48,022 nt of DNA, taken from the IMG/VR virus record IMGVR_UViG_3300023178_002129, positions 1 to 48,022 of that record, one strand, 5' to 3'. The position numbers and the translations under genes are program-made. Source of the stretch: a virus. This document shows, one piece after another, positions 24,109 to 30,486 of the stretch. The notes beneath the pieces are model-generated. The model saw only the letters and a list, made by a program, of their open reading frames with translations. It ran no database searches and was not told the origin of the DNA. Numbering within the stretch: position 1 is the first letter of the stretch; the number at the start of each line of letters is the position of its first letter.

Positions 24109-25242
24109 ATGAGAATTGAAAATGAAATTTTGTTGGACTACAGCGATGTTCTGATTCGTCCAAAGCGTAGTACCCTTGCGTCACGTAAAGAAGTTGATCT
24201 TACTCGCAATTTTACGTTTAGAAACTATGAACCAGACTTCCCTGACAATATTGAAGAATATCACTATCGTGGTATTCCTATTATGGCTGCTAATATGGAC
24301 GGTGTTGGTACGTTTGCGATGGCTGACAAACTAGCAGAAGGTGAAATTTTTACTTGTCTTGTAAAAACTTATACTGCAGATGAATTAATTAAATACTTCG
24401 ATGGAGAGTGGGAACGCACAGAGTTTGTTGCAATGAGTATTGGCACAAGCGAAAGCGATTACAATAAACTAGTTCAAGTTAAGAATGCCGTAGGCGATTA
24501 CTTGCAATATGTTTGTATGGACATTGCTAATGGATATAGCGAACACTTTGTGGATTGTGTACGTAATGTGCGTAAAGCGTTTCCGGACTTGGTAATCATT
24601 GCGGGTAATGTTGTTACTGCGGATCAAACACAGGAGTTAATTTTAAATGGAGCAGATATTGTTAAAGTCGGTATTGGTCCTGGCAGCGTTTGTACTACTC
24701 GTATCCAAACTGGCGTTGGTTATCCTCAGCTATCTGCTGTTATTGAATGCGCAGACGCCGCTCACGGTCTTGGCGGTCATATTATTGCTGACGGCGGCTG
24801 TACTTGTCCTGGTGATGTGGCTAAAGCATTTGCTGCAGGTGCTGACTTTGTAATGCTAGGCGGTATGCTTGCAGGACACGATGAAGGTGGCGGCGAAGTA
24901 ATTGAAACGTTTTACAAAACTAATGAACTTGTAGAAGGTTCATGGGATAAACATGTAATAGAACGCAAACAGTTTGTACAGTTCTACGGTATGAGTTCAG
25001 ATGCAGCAAATAAAAAACACTTTGGTGGTCTTAAAGACTATCGTTCAAGTGAAGGTCGTGAAGTTCTTGTTCCCTATCGTGGATCAGTTGCTGTCACAGT
25101 GCAAAACATCTTAGGCGGTGTGCGCAGTACATGTACATACGTTGGTGCACCTACACTAAAACAACTTAGCAAGTGTACAACATTTGTTCGTGTTAACAAT
25201 CAGTTCAACCGTACATACGAGAGTAAAACCACTAAAATGTGA
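24109..25242 (+). CDS. guaC: GMP reductase
   Basis: 377 residues, slightly longer than E. coli Gua[19 protein letters not shown] at the N-terminus, [24 protein letters not shown], the catalytic Cys loop [47 protein letters not shown] and FYGMSS agree with GuaC rather than IMP dehydrogenase, and no CBS domains are present. Converts GMP to IMP with NADPH, shifting guanine toward adenine nucleotides, which may suit an A+T-rich genome. An extra stretch of about 20 residues follows GGGEVIETF. Confidence 0.9.
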   Translation: MRIENEILLDYSDVLIRPKRSTLASRKEVDLTRNFTFRNYEPDFPDNIEEYHYRGIPIMAANMDGVGTFAMADKLAEGEIFTCLVKTYTADELIKYFDGEWERTEFVAMSIGTSESDYNKLVQVKNAVGDYLQYVCMDIANGYSEHFVDCVRNVRKAFPDLVIIAGNVVTADQTQELILNGADIVKVGIGPGSVCTTRIQTGVGYPQLSAVIECADAAHGLGGHIIADGGCTCPGDVAKAFAAGADFVMLGGMLAGHDEGGGEVIETFYKTNELVEGSWDKHVIERKQFVQFYGMSSDAANKKHFGGLKDYRSSEGREVLVPYRGSVAVTVQNILGGVRSTCTYVGAPTLKQLSKCTTFVRVNNQFNRTYESKTTKM

Positions 25243-25248
25243 TAAATA
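25241..25248 (+). promoter_or_regulatory. Late promoter GATAAATA
   Basis: Overlaps the guaC stop; the next gene at 25271 has AGGA within its short leader. Confidence 0.65.
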
Positions 25249-25270
25249 TTCTTAATACAGGAATATTTTA

Positions 25271-26095
25271 ATGAGAGCAAATGAACTACTAGACTTAGAT
25301 GAAGGCGTAGGCCAAGCGGGTGTTGATTACGAAAACCGTGTCGCACAAGCAATTACAGATGCACAACTTCCTATACTAAAATTAACAAAATCAGGCGGTG
25401 CAGCATTCAGCGCCGCTGATCCTGCCGACATTGAAGCTACACTTAACGGTAAGCCTTTTTTAGTAGAATGTAAATCAGGCCCTAGTGACACTATGGGCAG
25501 TTTCCTAATGGCGTACAATAAACAAAGTGGTGAATTTATTCCTAGTAAGAAAGCTCTAGAAAAAGTAGAACCAGAAGATTTACAAATTGCTCAAGTTGCA
25601 TTACAAAACCGCAAGTCAGCAATTGACGCTTATTTGGATGAAATTGCAACACGTGAGCCAGTAGCATTGCACCAAGAAGCTCTTAAGGGTGTTCCGTTTG
25701 TAGCGGAGTATAACACTAAAGAAGAAATGAAAAACGAAGGATATCAGCGAGCAATTCAGCAAATGGTGACTGCAGGTCCTAACTTTATTGCTAACTTATA
25801 TAACTCAAAAGGTGTGTATTATATCCAAGTTGGCGGCCGTGGATTATTTTATATGGGCAAAGATGCTTTTAATCTGGGCGTTCCTAAATTTAACGGTGAA
25901 GTTAAAATGGAAATACGTTTTAAACCAGCCGGCGATTCAACTGGTGCAACTAGCCGTAGAGCAAGTGCAGCCGTTGGTCAAGAAATACAAGCACGTAAAG
26001 TTGACTTAGTGTGTGGTGGTAAAATTATTACAAAAGATAAATCTCCATATACACTAGACGATCCTGAAAGTATCCGTACATTATTTAATCAATAA
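25271..26095 (+). CDS. Putative PD-(D/E)XK nuclease with packaging-type N-terminus
   Basis: 274 residues. Leader MRANELLDLDEG as in T4-type packaged proteins. A nuclease-like core follows: Glu in YENRVAQAI, GGAAFSAADPADIEATLNGKP then FLVECKSG, giving E...D...ExK spacing of restriction-endonuclease folds. The C-terminal part has RGLFYMG and RRASAAVG. Late promoter. It could be injected to attack host DNA or defence targets; this is inference. Confidence 0.65.
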   Translation: MRANELLDLDEGVGQAGVDYENRVAQAITDAQLPILKLTKSGGAAFSAADPADIEATLNGKPFLVECKSGPSDTMGSFLMAYNKQSGEFIPSKKALEKVEPEDLQIAQVALQNRKSAIDAYLDEIATREPVALHQEALKGVPFVAEYNTKEEMKNEGYQRAIQQMVTAGPNFIANLYNSKGVYYIQVGGRGLFYMGKDAFNLGVPKFNGEVKMEIRFKPAGDSTGATSRRASAAVGQEIQARKVDLVCGGKIITKDKSPYTLDDPESIRTLFNQ

Positions 26096-26160
26096 TTTAG
26101 TCATGCACTAAACGCATATCGAGAATGCATAATTCTTGATTGTTTTTCTCGGTCTTTTGT

Positions 26161-26204
26161 AGTAAATAAAGGTGTACAAGGAGTAAAACTAACTAATTAG
26201 TTAG
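26161..26204 (+). promoter_or_regulatory. Late-like octamer and perfect 16-base palindrome before DUF1127 genes
   Basis: AGTAAATA at 26161-26168 could be a late promoter. CTAACTAATTAGTTAG at 26189-26204 is a perfect palindrome, a likely operator or hairpin in the leader. An unused AAGGAG lies between. The rest of 26096-26246 shows no gene. Confidence 0.5.
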
Positions 26205-26246
26205 ACTCGGATCACACATATACATATACATAGAAAAGAGAAAAAA

Positions 26247-26498
26247 ATGACACAAGCAATTCTTGCAGCCGGAAATGCGCTACATATTCATGCGCTATTA
26301 GACTTCTTCCGTGACGTAAAAAGAAGTTACAGTAAAAGACAAAGAATTAATGCAACTATCAAAGAACTATCAAAATTAACAGACTATGAGCTTAATGACA
26401 TTGGTATTGCTCGTGGAGATATTTGGAGTATTGCACATGATGATGCAGACTACAAAAGAGTTGCAGAAACAAATAAAAACTTAGGAGGCTGGGTTTAA
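26247..26498 (+). CDS. DUF1127-domain protein
   Basis: 83 residues. The C-terminal half (RINATIKELSKLTDYELNDIGIARGDI) is the DUF1127 (YjiS-like) motif, a family abundant in alphaproteobacteria, where some members bind RNA or adjust phosphate/carbon stress responses. A likely host-derived regulator. Overlaps the next gene by TAATG. Confidence 0.8.
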   Translation: MTQAILAAGNALHIHALLDFFRDVKRSYSKRQRINATIKELSKLTDYELNDIGIARGDIWSIAHDDADYKRVAETNKNLGGWV

Positions 26499-26689
26499 TG
26501 ACAACACTAGTAATGAACTATACAGTAAATCCTTTTTTAAGTGGTATGAAATCTTTCGGAAGAGGATTTTGGAATTTCTGCGAAGTAGCAGGATACGCTA
26601 GAGCAGCAGGTGAGCTTGCTCGTCAAGGACTACATAAAGAAGCAAAGGCTTGTATGATGCAAGTTGCAAAACTAAGACAAGCAAAATAA
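26498..26689 (+). CDS. Small partner of the DUF1127 gene
   Basis: 63 residues. AGYARAAGELARQGLHKEAKACM resembles the helical segment seen in small alphaproteobacterial proteins encoded with DUF1127. Followed by a strong terminator, so the pair forms its own unit. Confidence 0.65.
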   Translation: MTTLVMNYTVNPFLSGMKSFGRGFWNFCEVAGYARAAGELARQGLHKEAKACMMQVAKLRQAK

Positions 26690-26711
26690 TTTGCCGCATA
26701 ACAACAAACTT

Positions 26712-26745
26712 AAAAAAGGGTGTCCTATTAACGGGCACCTTTTTT
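26712..26745 (+). terminator. Intrinsic terminator
   Basis: A-run, GGGTGTCC, loop TATTAAC, GGGCACC, then six T. The A-run and T-run extend the stem. Ends the DUF1127 pair. Confidence 0.8.
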
Positions 26746-26746
26746 C

Positions 26747-26777
26747 TTGACGATACCTATAAAAAATACTATAAATA
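26747..26777 (+). promoter_or_regulatory. Fused early and late promoter
   Basis: TTGACG at 26747, 17-base spacer, TATAAA at 26770; the same -10 is the start of an exact late octamer TATAAATA (26770-26777). Both classes of polymerase could start at about 26783. Confidence 0.65.
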
Positions 26778-26799
26778 TATATATGTAGCGAGGTACGAA

Positions 26800-27060
26800 A
26801 TGCAACATACAATTGAAGATGTAATACGCAGAATTAACGCAATGCATGATTTAGCAGTGCAGTGTCATAGAGTGAGAAATGAGTTTTCAGATTTGGTTAA
26901 TAGAGAATATGATCATCAAACTTGTAAACATTTAATAGAACAAATACAATCTATGGCAGCGGGTATTGCTAATGACACACAAGGTGATGAAATCCGTACA
27001 GAGATGGAATACAAGCAGACGAAAGAGGAAAATGAATCTAACGCACAAGTTTTTAGTTAG
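26800..27060 (+). CDS. Small helical phage protein, unknown
   Basis: 86 residues from the ATG at 26800, chosen because it lies after the promoter with GAGG upstream; a longer reading from 26650 would cross the terminator. Helical, with two His/Cys-containing turns (AVQCHRVRNE, HQTCKHLIEQ). Overlaps the YqgE gene by 29 bases. Confidence 0.65.
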   Translation: MQHTIEDVIRRINAMHDLAVQCHRVRNEFSDLVNREYDHQTCKHLIEQIQSMAAGIANDTQGDEIRTEMEYKQTKEENESNAQVFS

Positions 27061-27580
27061 TTTACCAACACTTACAGCAGGTCAGTTTAATAAAAGCGTA
27101 GTGTACGTAGAACATCACAACGGTGATGGTGCTTACGGCTGGATTATTAACAAACAACTAACTAATGACAATATAGTACAACGATTACGAAGAGGTATGA
27201 GACTACAAGTAGATGTACCATTATATTATGGAGGTCCTGTAGATGCTAATAATGCAGTTGTGTTGCATAGTGCAGATTTAAAATTACCAGCTACAAAACA
27301 ATTAAATAATAATTTGTCATTAACACGAGATAAAAGTATAGTTAATATTATGAACATTGGACAGTTTCCTGAATATTGGCGTATTGCTGTTGGCAAGTGC
27401 TCATGGGGTGCTGGACAATTAGAAAGTGAAATACTTGGAAGTAGAACGAATGGAGTGAGCAGTTGGACTACTTTAAACTACTCAACTGACTTAATGTGGA
27501 ATACACTACCAAGTAAGCAATGGGAACGTGCAATTGAAATGACAGCATCACAGTTAACTGAAAATGTATTAAATTTTTAA
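27032..27580 (+). CDS. YqgE/AlgH (UPF0301) family protein
   Basis: 182 residues from the ATG at 27032 with GAGG upstream. FLVSLPTL..GQFNKSVVYVEHHNGDGAYGWIINK, the YYGGPVD segment and GKCSWGAGQLESEI match YqgE. The biochemical role is unclear in bacteria; some homologues affect transcription or stress. Unusual in a phage. Confidence 0.75.
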   Translation: MNLTHKFLVSLPTLTAGQFNKSVVYVEHHNGDGAYGWIINKQLTNDNIVQRLRRGMRLQVDVPLYYGGPVDANNAVVLHSADLKLPATKQLNNNLSLTRDKSIVNIMNIGQFPEYWRIAVGKCSWGAGQLESEILGSRTNGVSSWTTLNYSTDLMWNTLPSKQWERAIEMTASQLTENVLNF

Positions 27581-28273
27581 ATGAACAAAAGAATATTTGT
27601 ATATGGAGATAGTTTTGCTAGCCCAACCTATCCCGATAACAATGTTAATAACCCTCGTAGTTGGAGCAGTATTTTAGCACAGCACTACCAGGTTAGCAAT
27701 CGTAGCGTGATTGGGTGTGGTGTAGAATATCAAATACGCAGGCTGTTAGATGATATACAAGAAGGCCAAGTTTCCAAAAATGATGTTATGATATTTGTGA
27801 TTCCCTGTCTTAGTAGATTTAATTTTACATTTTTGAATAAAGTACAACATCAGGGTCAGCAAAATATCTTAAAATTTTATCCTGAGTATCTGGATTTTTA
27901 TGAACAATTCATGTCTTACTATGTTAGTGATCAAACAATTATTGAACGTGGTACAAACACACTGCTAGCTTTGATTCCACTAACTCAGTTTTTTAGTAAA
28001 GCTCTTATATGGCCAACTAGTGATGAAATTATATTTGCTAACAGAGATTGGCAGCCGCCCTTTACTAAGAATACCACTTACATTGATCACAAAATGCTAA
28101 ACATTTCATTAAATGAAGGAACCTGGGACAAAAGCAAACCTGATTTAAGAGCTGCACATCTAAGTGATGAAAATAATCAAATAATGGCTAATATGATACT
28201 TCAATGGATTGTTAAAGATCAAAAACCAAATGTATCGCAATTTGTTTGCGCCAACAATGTAACAACTTTGTAA
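27581..28273 (+). CDS. SGNH-hydrolase-like protein
   Basis: 230 residues directly after the YqgE stop. RIFVYGDSFASP carries the GDS nucleophile motif and DLRAAHLSDENN near the end could give the Asp-x-x-His pair, as in SGNH/GDSL esterases; VIGCGVEYQ may supply the Gly block. Possible action on surface glycans or lipids. Confidence 0.6.
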   Translation: MNKRIFVYGDSFASPTYPDNNVNNPRSWSSILAQHYQVSNRSVIGCGVEYQIRRLLDDIQEGQVSKNDVMIFVIPCLSRFNFTFLNKVQHQGQQNILKFYPEYLDFYEQFMSYYVSDQTIIERGTNTLLALIPLTQFFSKALIWPTSDEIIFANRDWQPPFTKNTTYIDHKMLNISLNEGTWDKSKPDLRAAHLSDENNQIMANMILQWIVKDQKPNVSQFVCANNVTTL

Positions 28274-28305
28274 ATAATAATGTTACCAACAAAGGACGGT
28301 AAACA

Positions 28306-28515
28306 ATGTTAAAACGACTTTCAAAAAATGACTATAAAGAAGAGTACAGATTGTTTTTTATGGTCAAAGGTCATCTTAACGCAGATCTCGACACAGTAGT
28401 AGCAAGTGCAGATGGTTATTTTAAACGCCTCTGGTATGATGGCGGAGATGGCGCACCTCTTTACGATTATAGTGAACAGTTTGAAGAAGCATGGAGTAAA
28501 CTGAATGGTGAGTAA
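28306..28515 (+). CDS. Small phage protein, unknown
   Basis: 69 residues with AAGGA before the start. Mixed charge, Asp/Tyr-rich C-terminal half (WYDGGDGAPLYDYSEQF). Overlaps the next gene by 11 bases. Confidence 0.6.
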   Translation: MLKRLSKNDYKEEYRLFFMVKGHLNADLDTVVASADGYFKRLWYDGGDGAPLYDYSEQFEEAWSKLNGE

Positions 28516-28714
28516 AGCAATAGCAAGTCTAAGTGACAGTGATTTGTCATATTTAGAGAAGCTCTTAGGAAAAGAATTTACACAACTAAACGAAAAAAGA
28601 TCAGTATTTAAAGCAAAAAATGGTTATTCATATGACGGTGATAGTAAAGTTTTGTTGCGTTTAATGAATGCTGTTCGTAGTCAAAAAAAACTCTTGACAA
28701 TGGAAAAATGGTAA
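28505..28714 (+). CDS. Small phage protein, unknown
   Basis: 69 residues, helical, Lys/Ser/Leu-rich. Its last codons contain the -35 element of the tmRNA promoter. Not recognised. Confidence 0.55.
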   Translation: MVSKAIASLSDSDLSYLEKLLGKEFTQLNEKRSVFKAKNGYSYDGDSKVLLRLMNAVRSQKKLLTMEKW

Positions 28715-28724
28715 TATATAAATA
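28694..28724 (+). promoter_or_regulatory. tmRNA promoter: early sigma70-type fused with late octamer
   Basis: TTGACA at 28694, 17-base spacer, TATAAA at 28717, which is also the exact late octamer TATAAATA (28717-28724). Expected start at about 28729, so tmRNA could be made throughout infection. Confidence 0.7.
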
Positions 28725-28726
28725 AT

Positions 28727-28782
28727 CTGTAGGCGTTACAAAGCGTATTTGGACTCCGGGGCGGTACCGGACGCCTCCACCA
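28727..28782 (+). ncRNA. ssrA: tmRNA acceptor piece (permuted ssrA, first part)
   Basis: Ends CGCCTCC-ACCA (28772-28782). The seven bases pair with GGGGGCG at 29039-29045 of the coding piece, with a G-U third pair, the alanine identity element. A 5-pair T stem TCCGG/CCGGA encloses a 7-base loop GGCGGTA, unlike the usual TTCGAAT. ATTTG before GGAC can pair with CAAGT of the coding piece as helix P2. Acceptor part before coding part is the two-piece, circularly permuted arrangement of alphaproteobacteria. The 5' end is approximate. Confidence 0.85.
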
Positions 28783-28800
28783 TAAACACATGAGGATATA

Positions 28801-28932
28801 ATGAATTGGGATTGGCACTGGATTAGTTGGTTTAAAGGAACTCCTTTTCAATGGGGTGACTTTAGATTCAATAGTGGCAAGCCATATAAAAGTTATAGAC
28901 TTGGACCATTACTTATTCGTGTGTTTATATAA
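28801..28932 (+). CDS. Small protein encoded in the tmRNA spacer
   Basis: 43 residues, ATG at 28801 with GAGG eight bases upstream, ending TAA at 28932. Trp-rich N-terminus (MNWDWHWISWFKG), then GDFRFNSGKPYKSYRLG and a hydrophobic end. The gene lies wholly between the two tmRNA pieces. Not recognised; the composition looks like a real protein and the ribosome-binding site is good. Confidence 0.65.
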   Translation: MNWDWHWISWFKGTPFQWGDFRFNSGKPYKSYRLGPLLIRVFI

Positions 28933-29032
28933 GCACACTGCCTTGAACTAGAAGTGGCAAAGGCGACGAACAGACTAAGTTACCCTTATTCGAAGGGGGT
29001 TACATGGGGGCGGATCCCATAGTCGGTGTGTT
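28932..29032 (+). ncRNA. Folded RNA in the tmRNA spacer
   Basis: A closing stem AGCACACTG (28932-28940) pairs with CGGTGTGTT (29024-29032). Inside are TGCC/GGCA, an imperfect GTTACCC/GGGGGTTAC arm and ATGGG-GGCGGAT-CCCAT (29004-29020). The last hairpin copies the 5-pair stem and GGCGGNN loop of the tmRNA T arm. It could be a processing signal for the precursor or a separate RNA. Confidence 0.5.
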
Positions 29033-29038
29033 TATGAT

Positions 29039-29194
29039 GGGGGCGAAATAGGTTTCGACAGGTAGGCAAGTTTACAAAACACAAATGCAAACGATAACTT
29101 TGCACCTTCTGGTTACGCTCTAGCAGCATAATTAAGGGGGCGGCCACTGCCTAGCAACAGAAGTGTGGCACTAAATACTAACGTTCAATAGAAC
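29039..29194 (+). ncRNA. ssrA: tmRNA coding piece (permuted ssrA, second part)
   Basis: Starts GGGGGCGAAATAGGTTTCGACAGG, the conserved tmRNA 5' element. The tag frame 29087-29131 reads ANDNFAPSGYALAA then TAA, ending in the LAA-type degron recognised by Clp proteases. After the tag, GGGC/GCCT and GCCAC/GTGGC (about 29137-29170) could form a pseudoknot, and GTTC-AATA-GAAC (29183-29194) a terminal hairpin. No CCA end follows, which confirms the permutation. The 3' end is approximate. It rescues stalled ribosomes together with SmpB. Confidence 0.9.
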
Positions 29195-29221
29195 ATACAC
29201 ACATACACAAAGGAAAATAAA

Positions 29222-29515
29222 ATGAATGAACAAGTAACAAAACAATTTGAGCAATTTGCCGACATGATGAAATCAGCAATGCCGCAAGTAAAGCCAAACA
29301 AAAATGGCTACGAGATCCGCACTAAAGTATTGGAAATGGCACAAAACCAAGCATGGCAAGACTATCATGCAAAATGGGGTGCATTTGAAACTTCAATGAA
29401 AAAAGAAGATGATGAGATTGTAACTACTGTTGCAATGCCAGAAGTACCAGGTGCTGATGTTGTACTAGAAGCAGCAAACAAGTTTTACGATTTTGTAAAC
29501 GGTAATAAAAAATAA
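29222..29515 (+). CDS. Conserved helical phage protein, unknown
   Basis: 97 residues with AAAGGAAAA upstream, starting shortly after the tmRNA. KPNKNGYEIRTKVLEMAQNQ, then AKWGAFETS and a Val-rich middle, ending AANKFYDFVNG. A family I associate with T4-like marine phages; function not known. Confidence 0.65.
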   Translation: MNEQVTKQFEQFADMMKSAMPQVKPNKNGYEIRTKVLEMAQNQAWQDYHAKWGAFETSMKKEDDEIVTTVAMPEVPGADVVLEAANKFYDFVNGNKK

Positions 29516-29543
29516 TATATCCTGCTACAATTTAACGCATAAA

Positions 29544-29588
29544 ATAGCACGTCTTAACACTTGATTTTGTGTTTTGGCGTGCTATATA
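29544..29588 (+). promoter_or_regulatory. Long hairpin overlapping a promoter-like sequence
   Basis: ATAGCACG (29544) pairs with CGTGCTAT (29578), with inner AACAC/GTGTT. TTGATT at 29561 and TATATA at 29583 give a weak 16-base-spaced promoter. It may end the upstream transcript and start the tiny-gene cascade. Confidence 0.45.
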
Positions 29589-29612
29589 TTATTATACACA
29601 ACGGAGACACAG

Positions 29613-29711
29613 ATGTTAAAATATTTTCTAAAACTATTCTCAACAGAAACATTACCAAATGGTGTATTACACAGAGCCCATACAACAAAGTATGAGGACT
29701 TGTGTCAATGA
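29613..29711 (+). CDS. Tiny protein, 32 residues
   Basis: ATG after CGGAGA. MLKYFLKLFSTETLPNG start, His/Thr-rich end. The stop overlaps the next start (ATGA). First of five chained small genes; not recognised. Confidence 0.5.
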   Translation: MLKYFLKLFSTETLPNGVLHRAHTTKYEDLCQ

Positions 29712-29794
29712 GCGAAATTTTTACAGCAATAAGCATACTGGCAATTATTATCTTAGGTTTTTATATAATTGCAGTAACGGAAATCAATAAATGA
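29708..29794 (+). CDS. Tiny membrane protein, 28 residues
   Basis: MSEIF then one hydrophobic helix (ISILAIIILGFYIIAV) and a short polar tail. Coupled by ATGA on both sides. A single-span micropeptide that could insert in the inner membrane. Confidence 0.5.
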   Translation: MSEIFTAISILAIIILGFYIIAVTEINK

Positions 29795-29919
29795 TAGAAA
29801 TTGTGGGATATTTTAAAGATAGAATTGTATCACGTAAGTTTGATAATGTGCTTGATGCTATAGACTTTAGAGATGATCTAGATGCACAATATGCTAGAGT
29901 AGAATGGATTAAACTATGA
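29791..29919 (+). CDS. Tiny protein, 42 residues
   Basis: MIEIVGYFKDRIVSRKFDN then an acidic helix (DAIDFRDDLDAQYARVEW). ATGA overlaps on both sides. Not recognised. Confidence 0.5.
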   Translation: MIEIVGYFKDRIVSRKFDNVLDAIDFRDDLDAQYARVEWIKL

Positions 29920-30152
29920 AATGGTTAATTGTGTTTACAATGTTAGAAGCAGAGCCTTTTGCAATTAAAACATTGCCATTTGAGACACAAAACGAATGTA
30001 AAAAGTATATCAATAATCCTACTAACAGTGATAGACTTGCAATAGAAGTTATTGATGTAGCAGGATTCAACGATACAATACTTGCTGTGTCTTGTATGCC
30101 GGCTAATAAAATTACTAAGGAAATTTTAAATGAAACCAAATCTAAAGTTTGA
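29916..30152 (+). CDS. Small protein, unknown
   Basis: 78 residues. A hydrophobic N-terminus (MKWLIVFTMLEA) might be a weak signal; the remainder has two Cys about 30 residues apart. Overlaps the next gene by 23 bases. Confidence 0.55.
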   Translation: MKWLIVFTMLEAEPFAIKTLPFETQNECKKYINNPTNSDRLAIEVIDVAGFNDTILAVSCMPANKITKEILNETKSKV

Positions 30153-30348
30153 ACTTACAGTTAAAGATATTAATATTATTGAAACAGCATTGCGTAATAA
30201 AGTTGGACGTAGAAGCCAACGTATAATCGAAGGAGAAGATCCTGAGATGTTACAAACTGAGGCAAAAGAAATACTAGATTTACTAGGAAGATTGCACGAT
30301 CAAAAAGCATGGTATCGTCCTAAAAATGGAGTATATGTCGGCGGTTAA
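30130..30348 (+). CDS. Small protein, unknown
   Basis: 72 residues, basic/acidic helical (DINIIETALRNKVGRRSQR; KEILDLLGRLHDQ). Last of the chained small genes; a probable terminator follows. Confidence 0.55.
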   Translation: MKPNLKFELTVKDINIIETALRNKVGRRSQRIIEGEDPEMLQTEAKEILDLLGRLHDQKAWYRPKNGVYVGG

Positions 30349-30389
30349 TTGTTGTAAAAATGCAACAAATAGCACTATTTTTATTTTTA
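30349..30389 (+). terminator. Probable terminator
   Basis: TTGTTG/CAACAA hairpin followed after nine bases by a T-rich run. A 20-residue frame at 30360-30422 overlaps it and has no ribosome-binding site, so it is not called. Confidence 0.45.
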
Positions 30390-30440
30390 TTACCAACTTT
30401 TGCTGGTAAAATAGATAAGTAAATGTGCACAAATAAAAAA

Positions 30441-30461
30441 AGGCTGTACCAAGTACAGCCT
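30441..30461 (+). terminator. Perfect hairpin before the porin-like gene
   Basis: AGGCTGTAC-CAA-GTACAGCCT with A-rich sequence before and ATAGTTTT after; works as a terminator or a stabilising leader hairpin 25 bases before the next ATG. Confidence 0.55.
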
Positions 30462-30486
30462 ATAGTTTTACGAAAGAAGAAAAATC

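Noticed and set aside
24109-25242. IMP dehydrogenase
   Set aside because: No CBS domains, and the N-terminal and catalytic-loop sequence follows GMP reductase.
26650-26799. Longer N-terminus for the small gene at 26800
   Set aside because: It would cross an intrinsic terminator and a promoter; the added residues look non-coding.
28932-29032. Normal tRNA gene
   Set aside because: A closing stem and a T-arm-like hairpin are present but no anticodon arm of proper size, no standard T loop and no CCA.
29039-29194. Ordinary one-piece tmRNA
   Set aside because: No 3' acceptor end follows the tag, while a matching CGCCTCC-ACCA with T arm lies upstream.
30360-30422. 20-codon frame with a hydrophobic start
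   Set aside because: No ribosome-binding site, and it overlaps a probable terminator hairpin.
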